Of a DNA stretch of 64,000 nucleotides, positions 37,051 to 47,102 are shown one piece after another; within the stretch, counting starts at the first letter, position 1; each line of letters starts with the position of its first letter. The DNA is from Rhodococcus sp. Leaf247 (lineage in GTDB: Bacteria; Actinomycetota; Actinomycetes; Mycobacteriales; Mycobacteriaceae). Below the pieces are notes generated by a model, which was given only the letters and a program-made list of their open reading frames with translations, was not told the DNA's origin and ran no database searches. The stretch spans positions 1,957,563 through 2,021,562 of the forward strand of contig NZ_LMRP01000001.1 of NCBI RefSeq assembly GCF_001426185.1, read 5' to 3'. The position numbers and the translations under genes are program-made.

Positions 37051-40000
37051 GTGTGCGACTCGCTTCCCTTCGGCGTGATCGACGCCGAAATCTTCTCCAT
37101 CTTGCTCTGGAGATCCGCACCGATCGCCGAGATGTACGGCTCGTCGATCACTGCGAGGTGGTCACCGCCGATGTGGACGATGTCCAGGTTCGGAGCGTAC
37201 GGGCCCCACCCACCGTGCGGCTCACGCTTGCCCAGTCGGGGCTCGAGTGCGATGGCGTCGTCGTGGTACTTGTCGGCCATGTAGAGCGTGACGTCGCCCT
37301 CGTAGTGCTGAGGCTGCGCGGTCTGGATGGCCCGGTTGTCCAACCACGACGTGCGCTGGTGCTCGATGATGCCGCTCGGGATCTTCGCGCTGCTCATCTT
37401 GACCATGTCCATGATGATCTTGATCTGACCGTCGTCGTCCGCCGCCGCCAACTTCTCGTAGGGCAGCGGGTAGTCGACGTTGTACAGCTTCTTTCCGACC
37501 TGCGCGTACCGCTTCCAGCGCAGCTGGATCTCCTCGGGTGTGTCCGGGATCGGCTCGAACGGCATGACCGTGTCGATGAGGCCGACGTACCGGACGTCCG
37601 CACCTTCCTCGCGCAGCAGCGACGCCACCGCGTAAGACAGCACGCCGCCCAGCGACCAGCCGATGAGGACGTAGGGACCGTCGCCCTGGATCTCCCGCAG
37701 GAGCGGAAGATACGCGCGCGCCCGGTCCTCGATCGGACCCTCGGTGCGCTCGAGGCCGTACATCGGGGTGTCCGCGGACAGCCTCTTGAGCAGCGGTTCG
37801 TAGACGACGCAGGAGCTGCCGGCCGGGTGGAACACGAAGACCGGCACGGCCGTCGACCCTTCCGGGCGGGCCCGCAGCGTGCGCACCAGTCCGGTCACGT
37901 CACCGGACTCGAGGAAGGGACGGACCACGTCGGCGAGCTGCTCGATGGTCTCCGAGTCGAGGATGTCGTCGAACGTTATCTCACCCTTCGACCGTTCGCT
38001 GAGCCGCGCCGCGAGCTTCTCGGCCGTCGGATCGTCGAGCACCGGAAGGGTGTTGAAGATGCCCTTCGCCGACTGTCCGGTCACGACGGCCCAGGTGGCG
38101 AACGTCAGGCGCTCGGCGGCGTCACGCGGGGCGACGTCGGTTCCGGTGGCCTCGGCGAACGACTGGGCGTCGCTCACATCGGTCGGTGCCTCGAACGCTG
38201 CCGCGGCCGTCGGAGCAGGCTGCTCGACTGCCTCCGGCTCGGGCTCTGCCACGACCGGGTCGGGCTGTGCGACAGGCTCTTCCGCGTCCACCGTGGCGGT
38301 CTGCTCGGCGAGTCGATCGCGTTCCTGCGCCTCGGCGAGGGCGGCGACCTCCTCACGGTTCTCGAGCGCGTAGCGCAGGTACTTCTCCACCTCACGCAAG
38401 CTCGCGTCCCGCACGGCCTGCAACTGCACCTGCGGAATGTCGAACTCGAATTCGACGCGATTCTTGATGCGGACAGCCATCAACGAATCGAGACCGAGCT
38501 CGATGAGCGGGATCTCCGCGGGGAGATCCTCCGGCGAGTAGCCCATGGATTCCGCGACGACGATCGCCAGGCGGTCCTCCATCGTCTGCGTACCGTTCGG
38601 ATCCCAGCGGTCACCGAAGTCGTCGACGACCTCCGGCTCCTCCTCGACGAACGGTTCCTCGACTCGATCCGCCGACAAGCTCTCGGCCGCAGCGGATCCC
38701 GTGACACCCGACCCCGTGACGACAGCGTCGGCGACAGCGTGGAACGTGCTGCCGTCGTTCCAGTGCACCTGCAGAGATGCACCACCGGGGTGCGGGGTGA
38801 GCGTGGTGGTGAGTGTTCCCGTGGCCGGCACGGCGCGCTGCGCCACGACGGCACCGACGGTGACGTCACCGAGGACGTCTCCCGCGAGCACGGACACCAG
38901 GTCGCCGATGCTGGAGATACCGGACACCGGTGTCTCCCAGACGAACCGGCCGTCGGGAAGGGCGACCCGGGTACCGGCCGAGCCGGATCCACCGAGATGC
39001 ACGGCCGTGTCGATCCAGTGATGCTTGCGTACGAAGGACGTCCGCGGGATCTCGGCGTACTCACCGTCGTCGAACAGAGAGGCCAACGACACGGCGTGGC
39101 CGTGGACGTACAGCTCCGCGAGTGCAGCGAGGAACGTTGCCGCCTCGCTCTCCTTGCGCTTGAGTGTGGCGACCAGCGTGGCGTCGGGAACTCCTGTCGC
39201 CCAGGCGGTCGCTGCGATCGACATGAGGGCCACGGGATTCGGCGACAGCTCGACGAACGTGGTGTAGCCGGCGTCGACCGCCTGCTTGACGGCCTGGGTG
39301 AACCACACCGGGTGGCGCATCCCCTTCGTCCAGTAGTCGACGCCGTGCACGGCCTCGTGGCCGGCGCGGTAGAACGCGTCCTTGTCCACCGACGAGAACA
39401 CCGACACCGCGAGCGGATGCGGTTCGATGCCCATCAGTTCCGCGGCGAGCTCTCCGAGGAGAGGATCGACCGCGGAGGTGTGGCCTGCACCCTTGACGTC
39501 CAGGACGCGGCCCATCTTGCCGAGGGACTCCGCGTACTCGACCAACTTCTGCACCGGTTCCGCCGGTCCGCCGACGGTCGTGTGTGTCGGGGCGGCGTAC
39601 ACACTGGGCTCGACGCCGGGGAATCTGTCGGCCAGCTCTGCGACCTCGGCGGCGGAGAACTCGACCAGCGCCATCGCGCCGGCTGCCGCGTCACCGAGAC
39701 CTTCCTGACCTTCGCCCAGCAGACGAGAGCGGGCGACGATGATGCGCACGGCATCCTCGAGGCCGAGACCGCTCGCGGCGTACGCGGCGGCGACCTCTCC
39801 CATCGAATGTCCCACCACTGCCGTCGGTGTCGCACCGTAGGCGCGCAGGGTCTCCACCAGCGCCACCTGGATGGCGAAGATCCCGACCTGCGAGTTCTCG
39901 AAGTCGTACGTCAGCGCGTCGTCCTCGACGATCGCGCGGATGGAGTATCCGGACTCGTCCTCGATCAGCGTGTCGACGCGGTCCAACGCCTCGGCGAAGA

Positions 40001-42167
40001 TCGGCTCGGCCGCGTAGAACTCCTTCGCCATCTTGCGATGCTGCGCACCGAACCCGGAAAACACCCACACAGGTCCGTTGGATGCGGGGGAATCCGAGCT
40101 GAACACGCCGGGTCCCGGCTTGCCGTTGGCAACGGCGCGCAGTCCGGTGACGGCCTCCGCACGCGTCGTGGCGATCACGACCGCGCGGGAGCGACCGTGA
40201 TTGCGGCGAGACAACGAGCGACCGACGGCGTCGAGGGGCGTCGTGCTGCCGACTTCGGATTCGAGCCAATCGGCCAGATCGGCTGCCGCGCGACGACGCC
40301 GTGACGGCATGCTCGCGGAGACGGCCAGCAGCACCGGAGCGGCGGGTTCGGGATCGACGTCGTGGTCCGGGATGCTCGCCAGTACCTGCTCGATCTCGGC
40401 CTCTGTCTCCTCCGGCACACCGACGGGCTCGCCGACCAGTGCCTCGGGGTCGACGGACGAGGCGTCGAATTCGGGCTCGGTACCCGCATCCGCGACCGCA
40501 CCCGGTACGTACTCGCGCACGACGACGTGGGCGTTGGTACCGCCGAAGCCGAAGCCCGAGATACCGGCGATGGCGGCACCCGAGTAGCGGGGCCACTCCG
40601 TCGCGGTGTCGACGACGCGTAGACGCGCGGCGTCGAACGGGATGTACGGGTTGGGGCCCACGTAGTTCAGTGAGGGCGGCACCTGGTTCTCGCGCAGCGC
40701 GAGAACCACCTTGATCAGACCGGCCGCGCCCGCAGCGCTCTCGAGGTGGCCGAAGTTGGTCTTCGCGGAACCGAGAAGTGCCGGCTTGTCCGCGTCGCGT
40801 CCACGCCCGACCACGCGACCGAGGGCGTCCGCCTCGATGGGGTCGCCGAGGATGGTTCCGGTGCCGTGCGCCTCGATGTAGTCGACCGTCGAGGGAACGA
40901 TTCCCGCGTCGCGATACGCGGTCCGCAGGACGTCCGCCTGGGCGTCGGGGTTGGGGGCTGCGAGACCGTTGGATCGGCCGTCCTGGTTGACCGCGCTGCC
41001 GGCGATGACGGCGAGCACGGTGTCCCCGTCACGCTCCGCGTCCTCGAGGCGCTTGAGGACGACCAGTCCACCGCCCTCGGATCGGATCATGCCGTCGGCG
41101 TCGGACGAGAAGGCCTTGATCTTGCCGTTCGGGGCGAGCACACCGGTCTGACCGAAGCCTAGTGTCGCTGCGGGCGAGAGGATCATGTTGACGCCGCCCG
41201 CCAGCGCGAGCGTGGACTCTCCACTGCGGAGGCTTCGCACAGCCTGGTGCACGGCGACGAGCGACGACGAGCACGCGGTGTCGAGGGCGACGGACGGACC
41301 ACGGAAGTCGTAGTAGTACGACACGCGGCCGGCGACGACGGCAGTCGACGTTCCGGTGAGTGCGTACGGATGCGGGTCGGGATCGCTGACGGCGATCATC
41401 TGGTAGTCGTTGGTCGACGTTCCGATGAAGACACCGACCTGCGTGCCCTTGAGCTCGTTCGCGGGGATACGAGCGTCCTCGAGCGCTTCCCACGTCAGTT
41501 CGAGCGCCAGGCGCTGCTGCGGGTCGACGTTGGCAGCTTCGCGCGGCGACATCGCGAAGAACTCGGCATCGAAGGATTTGACGTCGTCGAGGTACCCGCC
41601 CTTGGTCACGGTCTCCTCGACGGCCTCCGCGATGCGGCGGTCGCCGAGAAACTCCGACCACCGGCCCTCGGGGAGATCGGTGATGCCGTCTCGACCGGCC
41701 GAGAGCATGTCCCACATCTCGTCCGGCGTGTGTCCCGCTCCGGGGAACCGCGTCGAGACGCCGACGATCGCGATGTCGTGGGAATCGCCCGCCGGTGCCG
41801 ACAGGTAGAACGAGTCGTCGGTGGTGCCGCTCTCGGACTCGGGCTCACCCTCGATGATGCGCGTGGCGAGCGACGCGATCGTCGGATGCTGATACGCGAC
41901 CGTCGCCGTCAGCGTGACGCCGACCAGTTCCTCGATCTCTCCGCTCAACGCGACGGCGTCGCGCGAGGACAGACCGAATTCCTCCATCGGACGATCGTCG
42001 GAGATCTGCGCGACGGGCTGACCGGTGGCGTCGGCCACCCACTGCCGCAGCCAATCCCTGAGCTGCGCGACCGTCATCTCTCCCGCGGGCTGATTCGCTG
42101 CGGAACCGCCGCTCTCGGGGAGGGTGGTCGGCTCCGGTACGGACGTCGTTGTCTCTTCTTCAGCCAT
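37047..42167 (-). CDS. pks13: Polyketide synthase Pks13 (mycolic acid condensase)
   Basis: Pks13 joins the meromycolic chain and the carboxylated alpha chain. The 1706-residue protein has the expected order: N-terminal ACP with FGLSSRDAV (about 64-72); ketosynthase with DTACSSS (Cys 299), [12 protein letters not shown] and [10 protein letters not shown]; acyltransferase with [14 protein letters not shown]; second ACP with [14 protein letters not shown]; an Ala/Pro/Glu-rich linker; and thioesterase with [13 protein letters not shown]. No reductive domains are present, as in the family. The ATG at 42167 (MAEEETTTS) is preferred to a TTG four codons upstream. It is 30 bases after fadD32 and overlaps accD4. 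Confidence 0.97.
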   Translation of the reverse strand: MAEEETTTSVPEPTTLPESGGSAANQPAGEMTVAQLRDWLRQWVADATGQPVAQISDDRPMEEFGLSSRDAVALSGEIEELVGVTLTATVAYQHPTIASLATRIIEGEPESESGTTDDSFYLSAPAGDSHDIAIVGVSTRFPGAGHTPDEMWDMLSAGRDGITDLPEGRWSEFLGDRRIAEAVEETVTKGGYLDDVKSFDAEFFAMSPREAANVDPQQRLALELTWEALEDARIPANELKGTQVGVFIGTSTNDYQMIAVSDPDPHPYALTGTSTAVVAGRVSYYYDFRGPSVALDTACSSSLVAVHQAVRSLRSGESTLALAGGVNMILSPAATLGFGQTGVLAPNGKIKAFSSDADGMIRSEGGGLVVLKRLEDAERDGDTVLAVIAGSAVNQDGRSNGLAAPNPDAQADVLRTAYRDAGIVPSTVDYIEAHGTGTILGDPIEADALGRVVGRGRDADKPALLGSAKTNFGHLESAAGAAGLIKVVLALRENQVPPSLNYVGPNPYIPFDAARLRVVDTATEWPRYSGAAIAGISGFGFGGTNAHVVVREYVPGAVADAGTEPEFDASSVDPEALVGEPVGVPEETEAEIEQVLASIPDHDVDPEPAAPVLLAVSASMPSRRRRAAADLADWLESEVGSTTPLDAVGRSLSRRNHGRSRAVVIATTRAEAVTGLRAVANGKPGPGVFSSDSPASNGPVWVFSGFGAQHRKMAKEFYAAEPIFAEALDRVDTLIEDESGYSIRAIVEDDALTYDFENSQVGIFAIQVALVETLRAYGATPTAVVGHSMGEVAAAYAASGLGLEDAVRIIVARSRLLGEGQEGLGDAAAGAMALVEFSAAEVAELADRFPGVEPSVYAAPTHTTVGGPAEPVQKLVEYAESLGKMGRVLDVKGAGHTSAVDPLLGELAAELMGIEPHPLAVSVFSSVDKDAFYRAGHEAVHGVDYWTKGMRHPVWFTQAVKQAVDAGYTTFVELSPNPVALMSIAATAWATGVPDATLVATLKRKESEAATFLAALAELYVHGHAVSLASLFDDGEYAEIPRTSFVRKHHWIDTAVHLGGSGSAGTRVALPDGRFVWETPVSGISSIGDLVSVLAGDVLGDVTVGAVVAQRAVPATGTLTTTLTPHPGGASLQVHWNDGSTFHAVADAVVTGSGVTGSAAAESLSADRVEEPFVEEEPEVVDDFGDRWDPNGTQTMEDRLAIVVAESMGYSPEDLPAEIPLIELGLDSLMAVRIKNRVEFEFDIPQVQLQAVRDASLREVEKYLRYALENREEVAALAEAQERDRLAEQTATVDAEEPVAQPDPVVAEPEPEAVEQPAPTAAAAFEAPTDVSDAQSFAEATGTDVAPRDAAERLTFATWAVVTGQSAKGIFNTLPVLDDPTAEKLAARLSERSKGEITFDDILDSETIEQLADVVRPFLESGDVTGLVRTLRARPEGSTAVPVFVFHPAGSSCVVYEPLLKRLSADTPMYGLERTEGPIEDRARAYLPLLREIQGDGPYVLIGWSLGGVLSYAVASLLREEGADVRYVGLIDTVMPFEPIPDTPEEIQLRWKRYAQVGKKLYNVDYPLPYEKLAAADDDGQIKIIMDMVKMSSAKIPSGIIEHQRTSWLDNRAIQTAQPQHYEGDVTLYMADKYHDDAIALEPRLGKREPHGGWGPYAPNLDIVHIGGDHLAVIDEPYISAIGADLQSKMEKISASITPKGSESHT

Positions 42168-42197
42168 CAAACTCGCCAAACTACCCGCGTCGGGTGA

Positions 42198-44093
42198 TCA
42201 GTCTTCGGGATTGTCGGGGAACGCGGTCTGCTGGTATCCACCACGCAGCGTTCCCTCGATGTACGCGGCCTTGCACGCGCGACGTGCGATCTTCCCGCTG
42301 GACGTACGCGGAATAGACCCGGCCGGGACCAGCAGGATGTCGCGTGCGGTGACGCCGTGGCGCTGCGAGATGGCCGCTCGGACCGTGTCGGCGATCGGCT
42401 GCGGATCGGCCTTGCCGGCGCCCGGTGCGCGCTCGGCGACCAGGACCAGCTGCTCGGACGAATCGCCTGCGTCGCGGGTCAGACCGGCTCCGCCGTGCTC
42501 GAACACGAAGTCGGGAAGCTGGTTCGCCGGAACGGCGAAGGCCGCCACGAAACCGGGACGCAGAGCGCTGCTCGCATCCTGTGCCGACGCCTCGAGATCC
42601 TGCGGGTAGTGGTTGCGGCCGTCGACGATCACCAGGTCCTTCACGCGACCGGTGATGTAGAGCTCGCCGTCCACGTAGACGCCGTAGTCGCCGGTGCGCA
42701 TCCAGTTCGCACCCTCGGGGGCACCGTCCGCGTGACTGTTCTCGCTCAGGTGCGAGACCAGCGTGTTGTGGAACGTCTCCGACGTCTCCTTCTCGCGGCC
42801 CCAGTAGCCCTTGCCGATGTTCTGACCGTGCAGCCAGATCTCGCCGACGTGGTTGTCGGGGACCTCCGCCGCGGCATCTGCGTCGACGATCGCCGCCCAC
42901 TGGCTGCGCGCGACGTACCCGCACGAGACCTGCGGGATCGAGTTCGGCGTTCCTTCCTCGACCTTGACGATGCGTCCGGCGTTGAGCTCCGTGCGATCGA
43001 CGTGGATGACGCGGGCCTCGTCGGAATGCTTGGTCGAGGAGACGAACAACGTGGCCTCGGCCATGCCGTAGGACGGCTTGATCGCGGTCTTCGGCAATCC
43101 GTACGGCATGAAGGCGTCGTTGAACTTCTTCATCGACGTGGTGGTGACGGGCTCGCTACCGTTGATCAGACCGATGACGTTCGACAGGTCGAGCGTCTCG
43201 CCGTTCTTGGGCAGACCGCGCTGCGCGGCGTGCTCGAAGGCGAAGTTCGGAGCGGCGGCGAACGTACCGGCGCCGTCCGAGACGGCCGCGAGTTCCTTGA
43301 TCCAGCGCCACGGGCGCTGCACGAAGGCACGCGGACTCATGATCGTGATGTATTTGCCGCCGAGCGCGGGGAGGATCACCGTCAGCAGGCCCATGTCGTG
43401 GAACAGGGGCAACCACGTCACTCCACGCGAATCGTGGTTGAGCTCGATGGCGTCGACCATCTGGAGTGCATTGACGCCCACGGCGCGGTGCGTGATCTCG
43501 ACGCCGGCCGGGACACGCGTCGAACCGGACGTGTACTGCAGGTACGCGATCTCGTCGATGTCGGCGGGCGGCTCCACCCAGGTCGAACCGACACTGTCCG
43601 GGATGGCGTCGACGGCGATGATGCGGGGTCGCTTCGCGGCCGGAAGCGACCGGAAGAACTGGCGGACGCCGGCAGCGGAGTTGGTGGCCGTCAGGATCGC
43701 GGACGGCTCGCAGTCGCTGAGAACGGCGTGCAGCCGGTCACTGTGACCGGGCTCGTCGGGGTCGAACAACGGCACGGCGATCGTGCCGGCGTAGACCGCA
43801 CCGAAGAACGCGACGACGTAGTCGAGGCCCTGGGGCGCGAGGATCGCGACGCGGTCACCGGGCGTGGTCACCTGCTGCAACCGTGCAGCCACGGCGCGAA
43901 GGCGGGCGCCGAACTGCGACCAGGTCAGCTCGTGTACTTCGCCGTCCCGCTCACGCGAGTAGTCGACGTACCGGTACGCCAGGTCGTCACCGTTGTCGGC
44001 GACGTTCTGCTCGACGTGGCGAACGAGCGTGAGATCCTCGCGGATCACGATATTGCCACTGTCGTCGACGAAATCGTCGAACGAGTTACTCAT
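42198..44093 (-). CDS. fadD32: Long-chain fatty-acid-AMP ligase FadD32
   Basis: FadD32 activates meromycolic acid as acyl-AMP and loads it on the N-terminal ACP of Pks13. The 631-residue adenylating enzyme has the P-loop [29 protein letters not shown], the adenylate-contact MRTGDYGV, the hinge region [18 protein letters not shown] and the catalytic lysine in [11 protein letters not shown]. Three ATG codons stand in a row at 44099, 44096 and 44093. GGAGGAG at 44100-44106 touches the first and is six bases from the third, so 44093 (MSNSFDDF) is the best start. First gene of the fadD32-pks13-accD4 operon. Confidence 0.95.
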   Translation of the reverse strand: MSNSFDDFVDDSGNIVIREDLTLVRHVEQNVADNGDDLAYRYVDYSRERDGEVHELTWSQFGARLRAVAARLQQVTTPGDRVAILAPQGLDYVVAFFGAVYAGTIAVPLFDPDEPGHSDRLHAVLSDCEPSAILTATNSAAGVRQFFRSLPAAKRPRIIAVDAIPDSVGSTWVEPPADIDEIAYLQYTSGSTRVPAGVEITHRAVGVNALQMVDAIELNHDSRGVTWLPLFHDMGLLTVILPALGGKYITIMSPRAFVQRPWRWIKELAAVSDGAGTFAAAPNFAFEHAAQRGLPKNGETLDLSNVIGLINGSEPVTTTSMKKFNDAFMPYGLPKTAIKPSYGMAEATLFVSSTKHSDEARVIHVDRTELNAGRIVKVEEGTPNSIPQVSCGYVARSQWAAIVDADAAAEVPDNHVGEIWLHGQNIGKGYWGREKETSETFHNTLVSHLSENSHADGAPEGANWMRTGDYGVYVDGELYITGRVKDLVIVDGRNHYPQDLEASAQDASSALRPGFVAAFAVPANQLPDFVFEHGGAGLTRDAGDSSEQLVLVAERAPGAGKADPQPIADTVRAAISQRHGVTARDILLVPAGSIPRTSSGKIARRACKAAYIEGTLRGGYQQTAFPDNPED

Positions 44094-44099
44094 CATCAT

Positions 44100-44106
44100 C
44101 TCCTCC
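44100..44106 (-). promoter_or_regulatory. Strong ribosome-binding site of fadD32
   Basis: On the minus strand this reads GGAGGAG and is followed at once by three consecutive ATG codons. Normal spacing of five to eight bases points to the third ATG (44093). Confidence 0.75.
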
Positions 44107-44116
44107 GAACCGCCGC

Positions 44117-44136
44117 GGTGTCGCCAGTGCGACACC
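44117..44136. promoter_or_regulatory. Perfect 8-bp inverted repeat in the fadD32 leader
   Basis: GGTGTCGC and GCGACACC flank a four-base loop (CAGT), eleven bases upstream of the fadD32 ribosome-binding site. It could be an RNA hairpin in the leader or a DNA operator. Function is not known. Confidence 0.5.
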
Positions 44137-44227
44137 CCCCGATCCTGACGTAGGCAGCGCCTTCGGACGCGAACAGCTCGAACGCGAGCGAGGTCATCCT
44201 ACTCACCGGTAAGTCTCAGCGGACCTG

Positions 44228-44244
44228 TCACCACTGAGTGGTGA
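44228..44244. promoter_or_regulatory. 17-bp operator-like palindrome upstream of fadD32
   Basis: TCACCACT and AGTGGTGA are perfect inverted arms around a single central G. The site lies about 135 bases upstream of the fadD32 start and 36 bases past the end of the upstream oxidoreductase gene. Shape and length fit a TetR- or GntR-type repressor site. No binding protein can be named. Confidence 0.5.
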
Positions 44245-44279
44245 ACTCGGTCGAAAGTATGGTACCGACCCATTCAGCG

Positions 44280-45284
44280 TCATTCGCCCGCCAACAGTTG
44301 GACAACGGGAGCGAATGCATCCATCTGGGTGGGGAACACCCCGACGTACGACATGGTGGTGGCAGCCCTGACCTGGCGTATCTGCTCTGCGATCTCCTCG
44401 AACGAGCCGATCGCGATGTAGGGAGACTGCAGGATCTGCTCCACCGACAAACGCGTGTCGGCTTCCATGTTCGGCGGGAATCCGTTGTCGAGCGCACCGA
44501 TCACCATCTCGGCCGTCTGTTCGCGGTCGTCCGAGATCAGGATCGTCGTGATGGTCCAGTTCAGTTCGATCGAGTCGAACCGGTCACCCGCCGCCGCGCG
44601 AATGGTCTCGACCCGCTCGATGCTCTTCTCGAGAGTGATCTCCGACAGCTTGAGCTTGCCCTCCGCAGTCGTGCTGGGAACGAGCGAGATGATGTCCGCG
44701 TGCTTCGCCGCCATGGTGAGCAATTTCGGGCCGCCGCCGCCGACAGCGATCGGAGGACGCGGGCCCTGACGGGGACGCGGGCTGCCCTGCAGTCCGTTCA
44801 CCGAGTAGTGCTTGCCCTGGAAATTGCATTCCTGGCCACGCAACAACGTATCGAGAATGGTCAGCGACTCGTCCAGCTTCTCGATGCGGACGGCGGGACT
44901 CTCGTAGGCGATCCCGGACTTGTCGTACTCCTCTTTCAGCCAGCCCGCGCCGATACCGAGTTCGAGCCGACCGCCGGAGATCTGATCGATCGTCGTCGCA
45001 TCCTTCGCCAGGACCGCGGGATGACGGAAGTTGTTCGCGAGAACGGCAGTCCCGATGCGGATCTTGTCCGTTGCCACTGCCAGCGCTCCGAGCGCAGCGA
45101 TGGGTCCGACCTGATTGCCCAGGTGGTCGGGGATCATGAAGCTGTCGAAACCGAGTTCCTCGGCCTTCTGCGCGAGCTTGACGAAGCGACGAGCACCGCC
45201 CTCGTCCGGGTTGCCCTCACCGCCGGCCGCGAATCGGAACTTCCGCAATGGCGCAGACGTACCCGCGGCGTCGGCAGAACTCAT
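44280..45284 (-). CDS. LLM-class F420-dependent oxidoreductase (luciferase-like)
   Basis: This 334-residue protein is a bacterial luciferase-like TIM barrel of the actinobacterial F420-dependent class. Recognisable stretches are AEELGFDSFMIPDHLG, IRIGTAVLANNFRHP, ISGGRLELGIGAGWLKEEY and PIAVGGGGPKLL. It uses reduced F420 or FMN; the substrate is unknown. The ATG at 45284 (MSSADAAGT) has AGGAGAGA seven bases upstream, which is better than an upstream GTG. It sits between the cutinase gene and fadD32, which are adjacent in M. tuberculosis as I recall, so this is an insertion into the mycolate cluster. Confidence 0.88.
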   Translation of the reverse strand: MSSADAAGTSAPLRKFRFAAGGEGNPDEGGARRFVKLAQKAEELGFDSFMIPDHLGNQVGPIAALGALAVATDKIRIGTAVLANNFRHPAVLAKDATTIDQISGGRLELGIGAGWLKEEYDKSGIAYESPAVRIEKLDESLTILDTLLRGQECNFQGKHYSVNGLQGSPRPRQGPRPPIAVGGGGPKLLTMAAKHADIISLVPSTTAEGKLKLSEITLEKSIERVETIRAAAGDRFDSIELNWTITTILISDDREQTAEMVIGALDNGFPPNMEADTRLSVEQILQSPYIAIGSFEEIAEQIRQVRAATTMSYVGVFPTQMDAFAPVVQLLAGE

Positions 45285-45421
45285 GGACTCTCTCTCCTGC
45301 AGCATCAAGTGTGTCGGCACGGCGCCGGTGGTCGGTACCCGGATCGAGCCGACTCGCCACTCTAGCCGTTACCGGCCCGAGACCAAAAGTCGCCTGTGAC
45401 GACGTACGAACCGCGCAGAAA

Positions 45422-46396
45422 TCAGCTGTGCGCGGGGGTGGGCGCGGACGCGACAAGCCCCGCCGCCCAGTTCGCCGTCCACTGCGTCGCGGTGGTTCCG
45501 GCCTCGTCGACGACGTAGCGCGCGTAGTTGCCGTGCACCGGGTTGCCGGCTGCACCGGCGAGCGCGGTGATCGAGGAGGGGATGTTGCGCAGCGACATCG
45601 CTTCCGGCGGTGCGGCGCAGATCAGGTCGCCCGGGGCACAGATCGAGAACGTGCGGTCCGCGAGAGTTCCGAAGCCGCCCTGACGTGCGCCGGTCATCGT
45701 GATCCCGGGGACGTCCAGACCGCCCAGCGCCACCTCGGCACCGACTCCGTCGACCGGGGGTCCGATCTGCTGAGCGGACGTACCGTCGCGGCGACCGTCG
45801 GCGATGACGGTCACGCCGAGCACGCGATCGGCCGGCACCGGGCCGGTTCCGGCTCCGATGGCGGACGCGAGATCGCCCACGATCACAGCCCCCTGGGAGA
45901 AGCCCGCCAGGACGTAGGACGTCAGTGGGCACTCCGAATAGCGCTGCGCAAGAATGTCGTTCGCCTTCGCCGCACCTTCGGAGCGACTGACGTTGTACGA
46001 CGCCTGGCCGTCCGGCGGGAAGGCGATGGGGTTCGAGAACTGGGCGACGTACGGAACGGTGTAGACCTCCGCGCGCTCCGGACCGAACTGTTGCTGCAGA
46101 GGTTGCGTGACGCCCAGCATGAGCGAGATGGGGTTGGCCGTCGGCGCGTACGGGTCGTCGGCCGCGTTCGACTCCCAGGTGCCGGGGACGGACAGCACGA
46201 ACACGTCGGGGCAGGACGCCGGTTGGGAGGTCGGAGCCTCGGCGCCCGGTGTCTGCGGTCCGCCGCTACCCGGCGTCGTCAGTCGTCCTGCCAGCAGGTA
46301 CCAGAGAAGAAGGATGACGAGCAGGACGACGACGATCACCGCGACGGCGACGAGAAGAAGCCGGAGCGGTGACCGCCGGCGAGTGGATCGAGCCAC
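45422..46396 (-). CDS. Cutinase-family lipase/phospholipase, Rv3802c-like
   Basis: This 324-residue protein has one N-terminal membrane helix (about 11-36), an outer Pro/Gly-rich linker and a cutinase-like alpha/beta hydrolase domain. The nucleophile is Ser 167 in VLAGFSQGAV, the acid probably lies in CAPGDLICAA and the histidine in PVHGNYARYV. Cysteines in SCPDVF and YSECPL fit the family disulfides. Rv3802c, at this place in M. tuberculosis, is an essential phospholipase/thioesterase of the outer envelope. GTG start at 46396, 12 bases after the DUF732 lipoprotein gene, so probably co-transcribed with it. Confidence 0.9.
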   Translation of the reverse strand: MARSTRRRSPLRLLLVAVAVIVVVLLVILLLWYLLAGRLTTPGSGGPQTPGAEAPTSQPASCPDVFVLSVPGTWESNAADDPYAPTANPISLMLGVTQPLQQQFGPERAEVYTVPYVAQFSNPIAFPPDGQASYNVSRSEGAAKANDILAQRYSECPLTSYVLAGFSQGAVIVGDLASAIGAGTGPVPADRVLGVTVIADGRRDGTSAQQIGPPVDGVGAEVALGGLDVPGITMTGARQGGFGTLADRTFSICAPGDLICAAPPEAMSLRNIPSSITALAGAAGNPVHGNYARYVVDEAGTTATQWTANWAAGLVASAPTPAHS

Positions 46397-46408
46397 GAGG
46401 TCTCCGAT

Positions 46409-46960
46409 CTATCCGCAGTACGTCGACCGTGCGACGTCGACGTAGACCTGGGCGGTCTTCGCCGCGTCCTCGGCGGTGATCTGCGTGCCGGACGCCGACG
46501 CCTCGGCGCCGACGTTCGCGGTGACGAAGGTGAGCACCTGGTCGTCCGCGACGCCCTCGGACTGGGCGGCGCAGATGTACTCCGCGGTGCCGACGGCGAT
46601 GTCTCCGGTGCCGGCCACGGTCACGCCGCGACCCTTCAACGCGTCGAGGAACGCGGTTCCGCGCGGGCTGATCGGCACAGACGTCGGGCCGGGGAAGCCA
46701 CTGGGGACGGGGTCGGACTCGTCGGGCGCCGTCGCAGCGGCACCGGGACTGGTCGACGCGGACGCCGACGTGGTCGTCGATCCGGATGGTGCCGCCGACG
46801 TGGAGGTGGCCGTGGTGGTGGTCGCCGCCGCCGTCGCACTGGACGTCAACGACGGGGTGCTGCTGGCAGACGAGTCGTCACCGCCGCAGGCGGTGAGCAG
46901 TCCGCCGACAGCCACGGCGAGCATCACCGGGGCGAGAGTGGTCGCGAACCTCGTTGTCAC
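46409..46960 (-). CDS. DUF732-family lipoprotein
   Basis: This 183-residue protein has a signal peptide with lipobox LLTACGG (Cys about residue 25), then a Ser/Thr/Ala-rich spacer of about 60 residues. The C-terminal DUF732-like domain carries RGTAFLDALKGRGVTVAG, EYICAAQSEGV and a final Cys (STYCG); two cysteines probably form a disulfide. It should be anchored on the outer side of the plasma membrane. Function is unknown. Start is the GTG at 46960. It lies upstream of the cutinase-family gene on the same strand. Confidence 0.8.
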   Translation of the reverse strand: MTTRFATTLAPVMLAVAVGGLLTACGGDDSSASSTPSLTSSATAAATTTTATSTSAAPSGSTTTSASASTSPGAAATAPDESDPVPSGFPGPTSVPISPRGTAFLDALKGRGVTVAGTGDIAVGTAEYICAAQSEGVADDQVLTFVTANVGAEASASGTQITAEDAAKTAQVYVDVARSTYCG

Positions 46961-47039
46961 GTGGTCATCCTTCGTCTCTGGGGGTCGAGCGTGTCCGGCG
47001 GAACGAGGGGAGGAACGAGTGCACTCCCCGACCAGCGCA

Positions 47040-47093
47040 CGGTACCGGCGCGGTCTGAGAGGACTCTGTGCGAGTCCGACCGCGCCGGTACCG
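47040..47093 (-). terminator. Long two-part hairpin downstream of the LGFP mycolyltransferase gene
   Basis: A perfect 16-bp inverted repeat (47040-47055 with 47078-47093) encloses a second 6-bp stem (GGACTC with GAGTCC) around five bases. It begins ten bases after the stop at 47103. There is no T-tract, as in many actinobacterial terminators. Confidence 0.75.
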
Positions 47094-47102
47094 TCACCGC
47101 TG

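Noticed and set aside
37044..40304. Plus-strand open frame of 1086 codons opposite pks13
   Set aside because: It lies wholly antisense to pks13, has Arg/Asp/Val-rich low-complexity composition typical of GC-rich shadow frames, and shows no domain.
42357..44153. Plus-strand open frame of 598 codons opposite fadD32
   Set aside because: Antisense shadow of fadD32 with no recognisable domain.
45411..45435. Possible terminator hairpin (7-bp arms) at the end of the cutinase-family gene
   Set aside because: One arm lies inside the coding sequence across the stop and the stem is short; not distinguishable from chance.
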